Assembly: GCF_038404745.2 (NCBI RefSeq)
Contig: NZ_JAYKTT020000068.1
Coordinates: 1-64,000, forward strand
Length of the DNA: 64,000 nt
DNA from: Chlorogloeopsis sp038404745
GTDB taxonomy: Bacteria > Cyanobacteriota > Cyanobacteriia > Cyanobacteriales > Nostocaceae
Direction of reading: 5' to 3'
Shown here: positions 53,156 to 62,654 of the stretch, one piece after another
Numbering within the stretch: position 1 is the first letter of the stretch
Layout: every line of letters begins with the position of its first letter
Notes under the pieces: model-generated
Databases searched by the model: none
Told to the model about the DNA's origin: nothing
What the model saw: only the letters and a program-made list of their open reading frames with translations
Made by a program: the position numbers and the translations under genes

Positions 53156-54036
53156 TAGTATTAATTTTCAAATTCTGATATTTATTTTGACACGACAACA
53201 CAATAGAGTTGGGTAGAGAGATGTTATGCTACGCGCTTGTAGTAGGGCTAACCTTTAGAGAATTGAAATTGTGTTATATGCTACAGCATAACGCTAAATT
53301 TCAAATTGTCGCTATAGTTTTGTTGCTCATGGCAACGCGAGAACAAAAATCCCCGACTTTTAAAAGATTTTTATAAATGAAATATGATTGCTGAACTAGT
53401 TCTTTTAGTAACCAAACTCATGCATTGAGTGAGCCACCATTTCCCAATTAACAGAAAACTGATTTTTATCGTACACAACCTGTAAAAGTTTGTAGATTTG
53501 TTTATAAATAGCTGTTATTAGACTTAAACTAGTCTCTGGAAGTAGAGAAGACTCAGGAATAAAGATATGAAAAAATCTTAATTAATTATTTAAAATAATG
53601 ATTTTTTGAAATTTTATTTCAGCCTGAATACAGGCTCATATTTAATCAAATATCAATCGTATTTTTAAAAGTTTTAATAAAATTGTTAAAAATTTCTGGA
53701 ATCATTACCAAAAAGTGTGTATCTAGTTATCGACTCATATTTGTCAGCAAAAAGGTACTTGAATTACAAATAAGATAAAAAGATACAAGTAAAACCTGGA
53801 TAATGTCTTGATTCCAATACTTGTGAGTACAGTATTCAATGTAAGCAAAATTACATTGAATAATCCCAAAATATCTTGAAAATTTTACGCGATCGCCTAT
53901 TTTAGAAGATATGATATTTCGGTGTGTAAAATTTTTTATCATGTTTCAAACCAACTGCGTATTGTCTAAGTTGATTTGATGAAAATATAGCTAAAGTCAA
54001 AAATTTTGCTAATGAGGTTTGAGGTGAGTTCAGAAT
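53156..54036. other. 880-bp gene-free spacer
   Basis: AT-rich. A partial CCCCGAC palindrome lies at about 53346-53360 (AAAATCCCCGACTTTTAAAA). ORFs such as 53727-53942 (minus) have poor composition and I reject them. The sensor gene at 54037 is preceded by TGAGGTTTGAGGTGAG, a weak ribosome site. Confidence 0.4.
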
Positions 54037-54954
54037 ATGTTAAAAAACTTACAATTGAGACAAAAATTTACAATTTTACTACTTGTAATTTTAGTTATAG
54101 GTTTGAGCTTGAGTGGCTTTGCTCTCTCTTCTGTGCTTAGACAAAATGCTAGGCAAGAAATTACCTCAACAGCTTTGATGCTAATGGAAACCATGATTTC
54201 TGTTCGGCAATATACAAGTAGTCAAGTTAATCCAGAACTAGTAGATAAGCTAGAAACTGAATTTTTGCCGCAATCTGTACCTGGATATTCAGCGCGAGAA
54301 GTTTTTGAGAACTTACGTAATAAATCCGGCTACAGAGACTTTTTTTATAAAGAAGCAACACTAAATCCTACTAATCTTCGAGATAAGGCTGATAGTTTTG
54401 AGACACAAATTGTCGAGCGGTTTAAAAAGGAAAATAAACTAAAAGAATTGAGTGGATTTCGTTCTATACCAGGTGGAGAAATTTTCTATACTGCTCGTCC
54501 GTTAATAGTTTCTGAACAAAAGTGTCTAGAATGCCATGACACGCCAGAAAGAGCGCCAAAAAGTATGCTTGATCGCTATGGTACTGCGAACGGATTTAAC
54601 TGGAAACTAGGAGAAATTGTTGGTGCTCAGGTAATAACAGTGCCAGCTACCAGAGTTATCCAAAAAGCTAATCAGTCCTCTATTCTAATTGTGGGTTTAG
54701 TATCGGCTGTTTTTGCGATCGTCATTTTTTTGGTTAACGTCTTTTTAAATAGGCAAGTAGTACGTCCATTAAAACGCATAACTCGTTTAGCAGAGGAAGT
54801 CAGCACAGGACACATGGATGTTGAATTTGAGCAGTTATCTAATGATGAAATTGGTAATCTTGCTAAAGCTTTTAAGCGGATGAAATTAAGTTTAGAAATG
54901 GCCATGAGAAGGCTTAAGCGCCCTCATGGCAACACCCACGGAACAGGAGCTTAA
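54037..54954 (+). CDS. Tll0287-like (DUF3365) sensor with CxxCH haem motif and HAMP domain
   Basis: The 305-residue protein has a first membrane segment (about 10-32), an extracytoplasmic DUF3365/Tll0287-like domain (about 33-212), a second membrane segment (214-237) and a HAMP domain (237-290). A CLECH motif (Cys163-His167) is a c-type haem attachment sequence, as in Tll0287-type proteins. Nothing follows the HAMP except a short basic tail, so there is no kinase or methyl-accepting output. A redox or gas sensor that signals through a partner would fit. The gene converges on the kinase at 54960 with a 5-bp gap. Confidence 0.85.
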   Translation: MLKNLQLRQKFTILLLVILVIGLSLSGFALSSVLRQNARQEITSTALMLMETMISVRQYTSSQVNPELVDKLETEFLPQSVPGYSAREVFENLRNKSGYRDFFYKEATLNPTNLRDKADSFETQIVERFKKENKLKELSGFRSIPGGEIFYTARPLIVSEQKCLECHDTPERAPKSMLDRYGTANGFNWKLGEIVGAQVITVPATRVIQKANQSSILIVGLVSAVFAIVIFLVNVFLNRQVVRPLKRITRLAEEVSTGHMDVEFEQLSNDEIGNLAKAFKRMKLSLEMAMRRLKRPHGNTHGTGA

Positions 54955-54959
54955 GTATT

Positions 54960-56252
54960 TTATGAAAACAAACGTCGAGTAAATTCTAGAGCTGCTTCTG
55001 CCTCTGGAATTTCCTTGGCTAAAAGTTCAACAAACTGATAAGGAGTAACTTGCTCATTTTCTGCTAATGTGTCTTCTACAATAAAGCTTGCCATTGGCCC
55101 TATATAGTAAGCTAAAGCTTTTTGACAGCGTTGTATGAAGGCTGCATTAATTGAGGTATTTCCTTGAGTTCGGGAAGTATTTTGAGTCCGGGAAGTATTA
55201 CCCTGAGTCCGAGAAGTTTGTTGATTGTGTCTAGTCTGTTGAGTAGAAGGTGAAATCATAGTTGTTTCTGCCGGAGATGGAGATACTTGATCTGTCTGCG
55301 GCATTATCATTGTAGGTTCCGACTCACGAGTCAGTACAGTTGGAGGAACATCAAACATTGTTGATTGCGATACATGAGGCTGCCCAATCAGCTCAAGATC
55401 TGCAAGAACTTCTCTAGATGTTTGATAGCGTTGTCTCGGTGTATCTGCTAGCATTTTATTGAGTATTTCAGCAAAGCCGTCGCTGACATATGTGTAAAAA
55501 CGCCATTTCCATTCCAAGCTATACTGATCCATCAAAAAGGATGGATCTCGCCCTGTTAGCAACACAACACCTGTAACTCCCAAAGCATAAAGATCGCTAC
55601 TTGGAGAACACAACCCCAAACTAATCTGTTCGCGGGGAGCATACCCCACTTTTCCCACTAAGGACATTTTGCCAACAAAGGTTGCTTGGTTAGAATTATT
55701 ACCATCATTGAGATCGGCGATTTGCTTTCCCACTCCAAAATCAATTAGCACGGGCAAAGTTTTGCCTTCTGGCAACATAATGTTATCGGGAGAAATATCT
55801 CGATGGATAATATGGTGCTGATGGATATATTCCAAAACAGGTAGTAAATTTTTTAACCAGCGAATCACCTCATCTTCCGAAAAGTTTTGTCCTTGCTTTT
55901 GACGTTCTCGTAATAATGTTGAGTAGGTTTTCCCATTCACAAACTCTTGTACCAGGAATAACCTACCATCTCCTTCAAAGCAAGCTAAGAATCGGGGAAT
56001 TTGAGGATGTTCTAGCTGGTGAAGTATTTTCGCCTCTCTTTTAAAAAGATTACGACATTTTTCTAGCCCCCCTTCTCCAGTACCAATAGGGGCAAATTCT
56101 TTCAGAACGCAAGGTTCGTTGAAGCGTCGAGTATCGAAGGCTAAGTAAGTTCGCCCCAAACCCCCCTGTCCCAAAAGTTGCTGGATGATATAGCGGTTAT
56201 CTATTATAGTTCCTGAGGGAATTTCCGATTTGATTAAGGGGGACTGAGACAT
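54960..56252 (-). CDS. Ser/Thr protein kinase with C-terminal conserved helical domain
   Basis: The 430-residue protein has a kinase domain at about 20-285: LGQGGLGRTYLAFD, a catalytic Lys at about 51 (VLKEF), HRDISPDNIM (150-159) and DFG (171-173). A linker (about 300-365) holds tandem SRTQGNTS-like repeats, then a 60-residue C-terminal domain beginning FIQRCQKALAYYIGPMASFI recurs in cyanobacterial kinases. The Asp-Ser variant in the catalytic loop (HRDIS instead of HRDIK) removes the usual Lys two residues after the Asp, a known variant in some Hanks-type kinases. It is convergent with the sensor gene, 5 bp away. Confidence 0.88.
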   Translation of the reverse strand: MSQSPLIKSEIPSGTIIDNRYIIQQLLGQGGLGRTYLAFDTRRFNEPCVLKEFAPIGTGEGGLEKCRNLFKREAKILHQLEHPQIPRFLACFEGDGRLFLVQEFVNGKTYSTLLRERQKQGQNFSEDEVIRWLKNLLPVLEYIHQHHIIHRDISPDNIMLPEGKTLPVLIDFGVGKQIADLNDGNNSNQATFVGKMSLVGKVGYAPREQISLGLCSPSSDLYALGVTGVVLLTGRDPSFLMDQYSLEWKWRFYTYVSDGFAEILNKMLADTPRQRYQTSREVLADLELIGQPHVSQSTMFDVPPTVLTRESEPTMIMPQTDQVSPSPAETTMISPSTQQTRHNQQTSRTQGNTSRTQNTSRTQGNTSINAAFIQRCQKALAYYIGPMASFIVEDTLAENEQVTPYQFVELLAKEIPEAEAALEFTRRLFS

Positions 56253-56605
56253 ATCATGACGCTCCTAGCTCTATTTATATAAATAATTTGAATTTGGTTT
56301 CTTCAGTCAAGATGATTAAAGAAGTAATTTTATTTACTGTTTCTGTAGATACTTAGGTAATAATTTACTTAGTGACTCTAACAGCAAGGTTTTTATTAAC
56401 TTTAAAGCTTAGATTTTCTAGAATAACTGCTTAGGTATTTACATATAATGACTTTTTGAAAAGAAAATTTACTTTTTTTAGAGAAATTTATTCACTCAAG
56501 CAGTGACTTAAACCCTAATTATTTATCGGGATAATTCTCAAAAAATATGCAGGTAAGACATGAAATTTTGTTAACAAATATGAGTATGTAACTTGCCCGT
56601 TAATC
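56253..56605. other. Promoter region of the kinase gene
   Basis: 353 bp of AT-rich sequence between the kinase start and the PhnD-type gene end. No gene or repeat recognised. Confidence 0.3.
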
Positions 56606-57499
56606 TTACTTTGGCTGCTTAGGTTTTTCAGGTAGAAGCGTTGCAGGTGTTTGCTTAACCCTTCCCTCAAGAGGTTTGACTTTTTCGATTAGTTTAATAA
56701 ACTCAGTATAATTAGGTATTCTAGCAGCAGGAACATAACCAGCGTCAGCGGCAATATCAGCAGGTGCATCATTCATTGCTTTTTGAATTTGCTGCTGTTG
56801 ATTTCGTTCTACAGTTGGTGCAAGCAAGACCACTCCAGGTGGTATCCACCGACTAGTGTGTAAAATTCTAAACTTGGTTGTGGCAAATTTCCGTTGATAA
56901 AGCTCGAAATCTTGCTCGGATATGGCGCCAGCATCTACAGTTTTGTCACTAATCCACTCTAGTACTGTCTCAGGAGTAGGGGCAGAGCGAATTTGAGCCA
57001 GGGTTAAACCGTAGAGATCGTACAAAGGAACATAATAACCTGCGGCAGAACCTGTTTCCCCCAAAGCAATTGTTTTGTTAGCTAAGTCTGATATTTTTTT
57101 AATCGGCTGCTCATCTCGCACAATTAGTAAAGAGCGTTGTCTGCTACTAACTCCCTCCATCGAAAATAAAGGAATGTAAAGTTCTTTGCCGATCGCGATC
57201 GCAGCTAAACCGGGAGCTGCAAATACAATATCCCATCTTTTGCGCTGGATTTGAGCAACGGCCTGCAATTCGTTGTATGCTGGTTCCAGTTCGATGAGCG
57301 AACGGGTTTGTGAGCCTATGTAGTCTTTGAAGCGCTCGTACTTGTCGAGTGAAACTTTTCCTTCACCGTAGCTGACTACGCCTATAGTTAATCTGTTTGG
57401 GATATTGTTTGTTTGTTTTGAATTACATCCTATTCCAAGTTGTCCGATTAACACTAGTAGTATAAGGAGAAAAAAACGTGGCGAAATAATAATTTTCAT
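56606..57499 (-). CDS. PhnD-type periplasmic-binding lipoprotein without partner transporter
   Basis: From ATG 57499 the 297-residue protein starts with a lipoprotein signal peptide (MKIIISPRFFLLILLVLIGQ, lipobox L-G-I-G-C near residue 25). It continues with the phosphate/phosphite/phosphonate-binding fold: LTIGVVSYGEG, WDIVFAAPGLAAI, KTIALGETGSAAGYYVPLYD and DAGAISEQDFE. PhnD-like proteins bind oxyanions and normally feed PhnC-PhnE, but no such transporter is nearby. Lone members can serve in sensing. The tail is Pro/Lys-rich. Preceding frame codons (57535) are rejected because the signal peptide begins at the later ATG. Confidence 0.85.
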   Translation of the reverse strand: MKIIISPRFFLLILLVLIGQLGIGCNSKQTNNIPNRLTIGVVSYGEGKVSLDKYERFKDYIGSQTRSLIELEPAYNELQAVAQIQRKRWDIVFAAPGLAAIAIGKELYIPLFSMEGVSSRQRSLLIVRDEQPIKKISDLANKTIALGETGSAAGYYVPLYDLYGLTLAQIRSAPTPETVLEWISDKTVDAGAISEQDFELYQRKFATTKFRILHTSRWIPPGVVLLAPTVERNQQQQIQKAMNDAPADIAADAGYVPAARIPNYTEFIKLIEKVKPLEGRVKQTPATLLPEKPKQPK

Positions 57500-57793
57500 C
57501 ACTAAATTGTTATAGATTGATATGAATTTACACATTAATGATTATGATGATAATTATGCAATATCAAGTTTGATTATCTCTATATCCATCTGCTTAAAAA
57601 ATGCGATCGCACTAAAAATTAACTTTAACTTACAGTCAATGTTAATGTTTAAAAACTTCTGTTGACTAACATAGATTGTTTTTAACTTATTAGAAAATAG
57701 AGCTAGTTGTTTAAAAATATATCCGTAAAATAACTAGTTAGTCTTGTAGTTTAGGGGTGTGACTTTAATTGAGAATATAGGTCAGTTAATCTC

Positions 57794-60226
57794 ATGGCAG
57801 GGAGTTTTGAACAAGCCACACTTGTTAGTCCTCAACCTTTTTTGGAATTAAATAATCGCGGTCATATATTGCGGCTTTACCTACAAGAAGATGAACATCG
57901 GTTAGGGCGTGGTCGTGATTGGGCAGATTTAGAAGTGCCGATAGGTTGGGAAGTCTTCTCTAGAAAACAAGCAGTTTTAAAAAAAGAAGGAGAAGACTAT
58001 CGAATTTATGATGGTGATGGTAACGCTGCCAGTCGCAATGGAATATTCATCAATCAAACCCGAATTGATGCCACTGAAGGCTATCTTTTAAAAAATGGAG
58101 CGCAACTGGAAATCGGACAATCTCCTCACAACCGCATTCAGTTGACTTACTGTAATCCAGTTGAATCTCCGGTAGTCATTCCTAGTAATCGCCGCCTAGT
58201 ATTGAAAGGCTTGAAAGAATGGCCTGTACAACTTGGGCGTGCTCCTAAGTCGGATCGCTACTCTTCAATGCAGTTAGATGCGCCTACAGTTTCTCGCCTG
58301 CACGCCACGATTTATCCAGATGGGCAAGGAAAACACATTCTGCAAGACCTCAGTACAAATGGTATTTTTGTTAACGGTCAAAGAATTTCCAAACGCGTAC
58401 ATTTAGAGGATGAAAGCAGGATTCAGATTGGGCCTTTTAGCCTGCTATATCGCACTGATTACTTAGAATTACTAAATACTGGTAGTCAAATCCGCTTGGA
58501 TGTTCACCGCTTGCAGCGCAAAGTGAAAGACAAGGAAGGGCGGGAAAAAATCATCCTCAACGATGTCTCTTTAGTGATAGAACCGGGACAATTAGTGGCT
58601 TTAGTGGGTGGTAGTGGCGCTGGTAAGTCCACTTTGATGAAATCTTTACTGGGAATTGAACCAGTATCTTCTGGCACAGTATATCTGAATGGAGATAATT
58701 TGCGGCAGAACTGGCCGATGTATCGATCGCAAATTGGTTATGTTCCTCAGGATGATATTGTGCATCCCGACTTAAGAGTAGAAGAAGTTCTAGCTTATGC
58801 TTGTAAATTGAGGCTTCCACCAGATATCAACGTGAAGCAGGTAGTCGATACTACCTTAGAACAGATTAAACTCACTCATGTGAGAACAAACTTTATTCGC
58901 AATCTCAGTGGTGGGCAACGCAAGCGTGTCAGCATCGGTGTAGAGTTGTTAGCCGATCCGAAATTATTCTTTTTAGATGAACCAACTTCTGGTCTCGATC
59001 CAGGCTTAGATAAAGAGATGATGCGCTTGTTGCGGGAGTTGGCAGATCAAGGACGCACGGTAGTTCTAGTTACCCATGCGACAGCAAATATTGAGGTGTG
59101 CGATCGCATTGCTTTTATGGGTAGAGGTGGTAAACTCTGCTACTACGGCCCACCCCAGCAAGCATTGGGCTTTTTTGAAATGCCCTCGGAAGATTTAAAG
59201 TATTTTTCAGATATTTATATCAAACTTGACCAAGGGGGAAATGGCAAGGACGTTGCAGCCACGGTTGACCATTGGTCGCTAAAATATCAGCAATCACCAG
59301 AATTTAAAACTTACGTTAAATCACAATTAAAACCTGGTAAAGATCGTACTTCTAAACCTGATGACTCTATCCACACAGGCATATCGCCGCTCAAGCAACT
59401 GTGGCTGTTGAGTCAGCGTTATTTACAATTAGTTTTACGCGATCGCGCGAGCATAATTTTCTCATTATTATCGGGGCCAATAGCGATCGGGCTGACTGCT
59501 TGGATTTTAAAAGATGAGACTCCTCTAAAAAGACTTGTGCCGCCAGAGATAACGCAAGGCCCTTTAGCGCTTAAAGTACTATTTATCTTCAGTTGTATTG
59601 GCATTTGGGTGGGGCTTTCTAGTTCTGTACGTGAAATTATCAAAGAAGCAGCCATTTACACACGAGAGCGACTGATTAATTTAGGCTTACTTCCTTATTT
59701 AGGTTCTAAAATTTTGATTCGTTCTGGTTTAACCTTACTGCAAACTCTATTAATTGTTGTCGCAATTTTAGTTGGTTTTCAAGCACCAGAATCTGATTTA
59801 TTGCCTTGGTTTCTGGGTTTAGGAATGACGACATTTTTAACTTTGCTGGCTAGTGTCAGCCTCAGTTTAATGATTTCTACCTTGGTTAAAAGTGAAAACG
59901 AAGCAAATAGTATTCTCCCCTTAATTATGATTCCCCAAATAATTCTTTCAGGGGTTTTATTTGAAATGCAAGGATTAGCTGCTAAATTGGGATGGTTAAC
60001 AATTAGTAGGTGGTCTATTGGCGCATATGGAACCCTAATTAATGTCAATGCAATGGTTCCAAAAAATACTCCAGGTTTACCGTCTTTAGATAATATTTTT
60101 AAAACTTCTGCTGTTTACGAGCCAAGTTGGGATAATTTAGGTTTAAATTGGGGAATTCTGGGTGTGCATACGTTAGTTTACTTAATCGTGGCGGTGTTGT
60201 TGCAGAAGCGCAAAGATATTGTGTAA
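57794..60226 (+). CDS. FHA-FHA-ABCG-type half transporter
   Basis: The 810-residue protein has two FHA domains (about 15-105 and 130-215; GRGRDWADLEVP and SRLHATIYPDGQGKHILQDL with a following STNGIFVNG). An ABC ATPase (about 230-470) has GGSGAGKST, LSGGQRKRVSIGV and LFFLDEPTSGLDPG. An ABC2-type membrane domain with about six segments (about 550-810) follows. The order ATPase-then-membrane is the ABCG/White layout. FHA domains bind phosphothreonine, so kinase control is likely, and two Ser/Thr kinase genes lie within 7 kb. The substrate is unknown. ATG 57794. Confidence 0.92.
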   Translation: MAGSFEQATLVSPQPFLELNNRGHILRLYLQEDEHRLGRGRDWADLEVPIGWEVFSRKQAVLKKEGEDYRIYDGDGNAASRNGIFINQTRIDATEGYLLKNGAQLEIGQSPHNRIQLTYCNPVESPVVIPSNRRLVLKGLKEWPVQLGRAPKSDRYSSMQLDAPTVSRLHATIYPDGQGKHILQDLSTNGIFVNGQRISKRVHLEDESRIQIGPFSLLYRTDYLELLNTGSQIRLDVHRLQRKVKDKEGREKIILNDVSLVIEPGQLVALVGGSGAGKSTLMKSLLGIEPVSSGTVYLNGDNLRQNWPMYRSQIGYVPQDDIVHPDLRVEEVLAYACKLRLPPDINVKQVVDTTLEQIKLTHVRTNFIRNLSGGQRKRVSIGVELLADPKLFFLDEPTSGLDPGLDKEMMRLLRELADQGRTVVLVTHATANIEVCDRIAFMGRGGKLCYYGPPQQALGFFEMPSEDLKYFSDIYIKLDQGGNGKDVAATVDHWSLKYQQSPEFKTYVKSQLKPGKDRTSKPDDSIHTGISPLKQLWLLSQRYLQLVLRDRASIIFSLLSGPIAIGLTAWILKDETPLKRLVPPEITQGPLALKVLFIFSCIGIWVGLSSSVREIIKEAAIYTRERLINLGLLPYLGSKILIRSGLTLLQTLLIVVAILVGFQAPESDLLPWFLGLGMTTFLTLLASVSLSLMISTLVKSENEANSILPLIMIPQIILSGVLFEMQGLAAKLGWLTISRWSIGAYGTLINVNAMVPKNTPGLPSLDNIFKTSAVYEPSWDNLGLNWGILGVHTLVYLIVAVLLQKRKDIV

Positions 60227-60488
60227 TAAAAGGGAACAGGGAACAGGAAGTTTGGGTTGGGTTTTAGATCCCTATAGGGAAACAAATAAACAAAGGTTTT
60301 ATTGACATTTTTTGCTTTAGGTTTCGAGCAATATTTATTAACTTATATCTTGCATCTACGCTCTTGTCCGCCAAGAAATAAATTTCTTGACTCAAAGCCA
60401 AAGTCTACTTTAGTAGACTGGGTAAGATTTCTAGTTAGTTTTAATTGATAACTTATTCGTCAGGATTTACACCTAGCTGACGTAATTT

Positions 60489-61268
60489 TTATGCTAATTG
60501 TTCTGCTTTTATTTTTGCTTGAGCAGCTTCTTGTTGAGCTTCCCTTGCCTCCTGCTCGGCAATGATAGCTCTTTCAGTAGCAGCAGCAGCTTCTTCTGCG
60601 GGTATGGGAATCAATTTTCCTTCTAAAGTGAACCATCTTAACCACAACCTTTCAATATCTCGAAATGCCCCTTGCCATAATCCCAAACTTAAACCCAATT
60701 CTGGCATTTGTAAGCGTCCCCCAGTTAAATTCATAGGTTCGTAGTGTCCGCCTACTAACTGAAATGCTCTAATTTCATCACTGTAGCGACTAAAAACTAT
60801 ATAGTAAGGAACCCGCAGAATTTGTTCATAAACTTCCCATTTAGTAGGAGGTTTATCTGCTTCATTTGTGCTGATACCTAAATCTTCCTCTTCTGTACCT
60901 GGGGATAATAACTCTACAACAACAAAAGGATTAGCTTCCTCTTGCCAAGTGACATAACTTAAACGTAAATCTCGCCCTTGATATAGTTTTGGTACTCCTA
61001 CCACACCAAACCAATCTGGGCGTTTGTACCATAAAGGACGCTGGGGATTGTAGTAGAGATTGAGATCGGCAGCACTGTAAACTAGTTCTGGATTCCAGTT
61101 AATTGGTTGAAAAGTTAAATATAAAAGTAAGGGCTGTAAAAAGTGAAAGTCGTCTGGCAAACCTGGCTCCTCTGGGCGATCGCTTGGTAAATCATACATT
61201 GTTGGTAGGTTTTCCCAAGGCGGAAGTGGGGGATCGGATTGGGGAATAAGGTGAGGATAGGAAGTCAT
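60489..61268 (-). CDS. Uma2-family (DUF820) restriction-like nuclease (copy 1)
   Basis: The 259-residue protein has the PD-(D/E)xK-like Uma2 core: AADLNLYYNPQRPLWYKRPD near 70-90, then VVELLSPGTEEEDLG (acidic catalytic Glu and the Lys-bearing KWEVYEQILRVPYYIVF). A Gln/Ala/Glu coiled-coil tail follows. Uma2 proteins are extremely common in cyanobacteria and their role is still unclear, possibly in DNA processing of mobile elements. ATG 61268 gives a normal length. It is a paralogue of the copy at 61811-62542 with a decayed gene between. Confidence 0.85.
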   Translation of the reverse strand: MTSYPHLIPQSDPPLPPWENLPTMYDLPSDRPEEPGLPDDFHFLQPLLLYLTFQPINWNPELVYSAADLNLYYNPQRPLWYKRPDWFGVVGVPKLYQGRDLRLSYVTWQEEANPFVVVELLSPGTEEEDLGISTNEADKPPTKWEVYEQILRVPYYIVFSRYSDEIRAFQLVGGHYEPMNLTGGRLQMPELGLSLGLWQGAFRDIERLWLRWFTLEGKLIPIPAEEAAAATERAIIAEQEAREAQQEAAQAKIKAEQLA

Positions 61269-61559
61269 ATTTTCAGTTAATTTTCTACATAAAAACTCAT
61301 ATATTTTCTTTCAATTAGCTTTGCTCATAAGCTATATTCATCTTCTAGCACTTCTTGACCAAATGTTTTTATATGACAACAGATAGCTGAGATGATATGC
61401 AGCGATTAACCTGTTTATCTTGTCAAGCAACTATTTCAGAATAGAAAAGAAGTTATCTAAGTAACAGGCGATCGCTTAATCTACAGTTATAGAATTCCCT
61501 AAAATTTTTTCAAAATCACAAAAACTCTAGCAGCAATATATTCAATTGGAAATAAGCCT

Positions 61560-61789
61560 ATGACAACCGTAGTAATCACACCCTCGTTCTGGCTAATGAC
61601 AGGTATTGGAGTCGAATCTGTTTAAATTTACAGAGAAATTAGGTTTACGGATGCAAGAACTCCTAGATAGAAAAAAAGCTGATTCTCTGACACCATCTGA
61701 CGCCAGAAGAAGCGGCTGAACTGGAAGCAATAGGGGAATTAGATGTAATTTTTAGCTACATCAATTCGATGATTGCTTCTTTTGGATGA
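61560..61789 (+). pseudogene. Frameshifted small cyanobacterial gene
   Basis: ATG 61560 begins MTTVVITPSFWLMTGIGVES, which stops after 21 codons (TAA). In another frame, QELLDRKKADSLTPS runs from 61650 to 61720 before hitting a stop. In a third frame LTPEEAAELEAIGELDVIFS ends at TGA 61787-61789. The third break falls where CTGACACCAT and CTGACGCCAG are adjacent, a 10-bp tandem duplication that would shift the frame by one. The joined product resembles a small protein family of about 75 residues I associate with cyanobacteria, with unknown function. Confidence 0.6.
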
Positions 61790-61810
61790 TAGCCAACAAT
61801 AGGTAATTTC

Positions 61811-62542
61811 TCACACTTCCGGTTCTATCCCCGCCGCTCGCAATTGTGCTGCTAATCGTTCGGCACGTTGTCGTTCCTGCTCTGCGCGTTGTCTTTCTTG
61901 TTCGGCTAACTCCGATCCCCACAGTAGCAACTGCCCTTGTTCATCCCACCACCGCAACCAGTAGCCTGTACGGTTTTCACGGGTTCCTTGCCACACGCCC
62001 AAATGGAGATTCATTTCTGCTATCCAGTAGCGGTTATTTTCATCAGGCGGTTGTACTAGATACTGTTCTGAATTGTGTAATCGATAAACTTCTATACTGC
62101 CGCTATCTGGTTCAAAGATGACGTAGTTCGGTACTTTTAAAATGCGTTCGTAGAAAAACCATTTGCCTGGGGGATAAGTCGGTTTGATAGAATACTCTGC
62201 ACCATCGGTATCGGAAATAAATTCCATCACAATTACCGGCATATCTCCCTGTAGCTGGGGAGTGTAACTGCGTTTTACTTCCTCTCGCGCAACGCGGATG
62301 CTGGGTACATATGCCCAATCAGGAGCTTTAATGACAATTTTGCCATTCACGGTGGCGCAGATGCCGTAATTTGTTGGTGCTAGGGCGTTTTGAGGTAATT
62401 TGCCAGCAAGTTCTAAGCTTTCGGTTAAGGCTGCGGCGAGGGAAGGCTGATTGATGTTATCCACTGGCTCATCTGGCAGTTTGTAATCATCCGGTAATTT
62501 TTCCCAAGTGATTTTATAGTCTTGAGTGACAGTTGCTGTCAT
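61811..62542 (-). CDS. Uma2-family nuclease (copy 2)
   Basis: The protein has 243 residues from ATG 62542, chosen because AAAGGAAAAATCACT precedes it and the product then starts MTATVTQDYKITWEKLP. The upstream frame to 62623 encodes a non-homologous extension. The nuclease core is ICATVNGKIVIKAPDWAYVP, VMEFISDTDG and KWFFYERILKVPNYVIFEP. The C-terminus is a Glu/Arg/Gln coiled coil (ELAEQERQRAEQERQRAERL), repeated at DNA level. It is closely similar to copy 1 in layout. The nearby radA is 110 bp upstream on the same strand. Confidence 0.85.
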   Translation of the reverse strand: MTATVTQDYKITWEKLPDDYKLPDEPVDNINQPSLAAALTESLELAGKLPQNALAPTNYGICATVNGKIVIKAPDWAYVPSIRVAREEVKRSYTPQLQGDMPVIVMEFISDTDGAEYSIKPTYPPGKWFFYERILKVPNYVIFEPDSGSIEVYRLHNSEQYLVQPPDENNRYWIAEMNLHLGVWQGTRENRTGYWLRWWDEQGQLLLWGSELAEQERQRAEQERQRAERLAAQLRAAGIEPEV

Positions 62543-62654
62543 AGTGATTTTTCCTTTCACTAGGGGTGGGGGTATAGGAGTGTAGGGGATTATAAATTCA
62601 AAACTCAACATAGTTTTCCTCACACACTTATCCCCTTACACCCTTTTTGAAGAT

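Noticed and set aside
53727..53942. 71-codon minus-strand frame in the 880-bp spacer
   Set aside because: Rich in Ile/Asn/Tyr, no ribosome site, no resemblance to known families.
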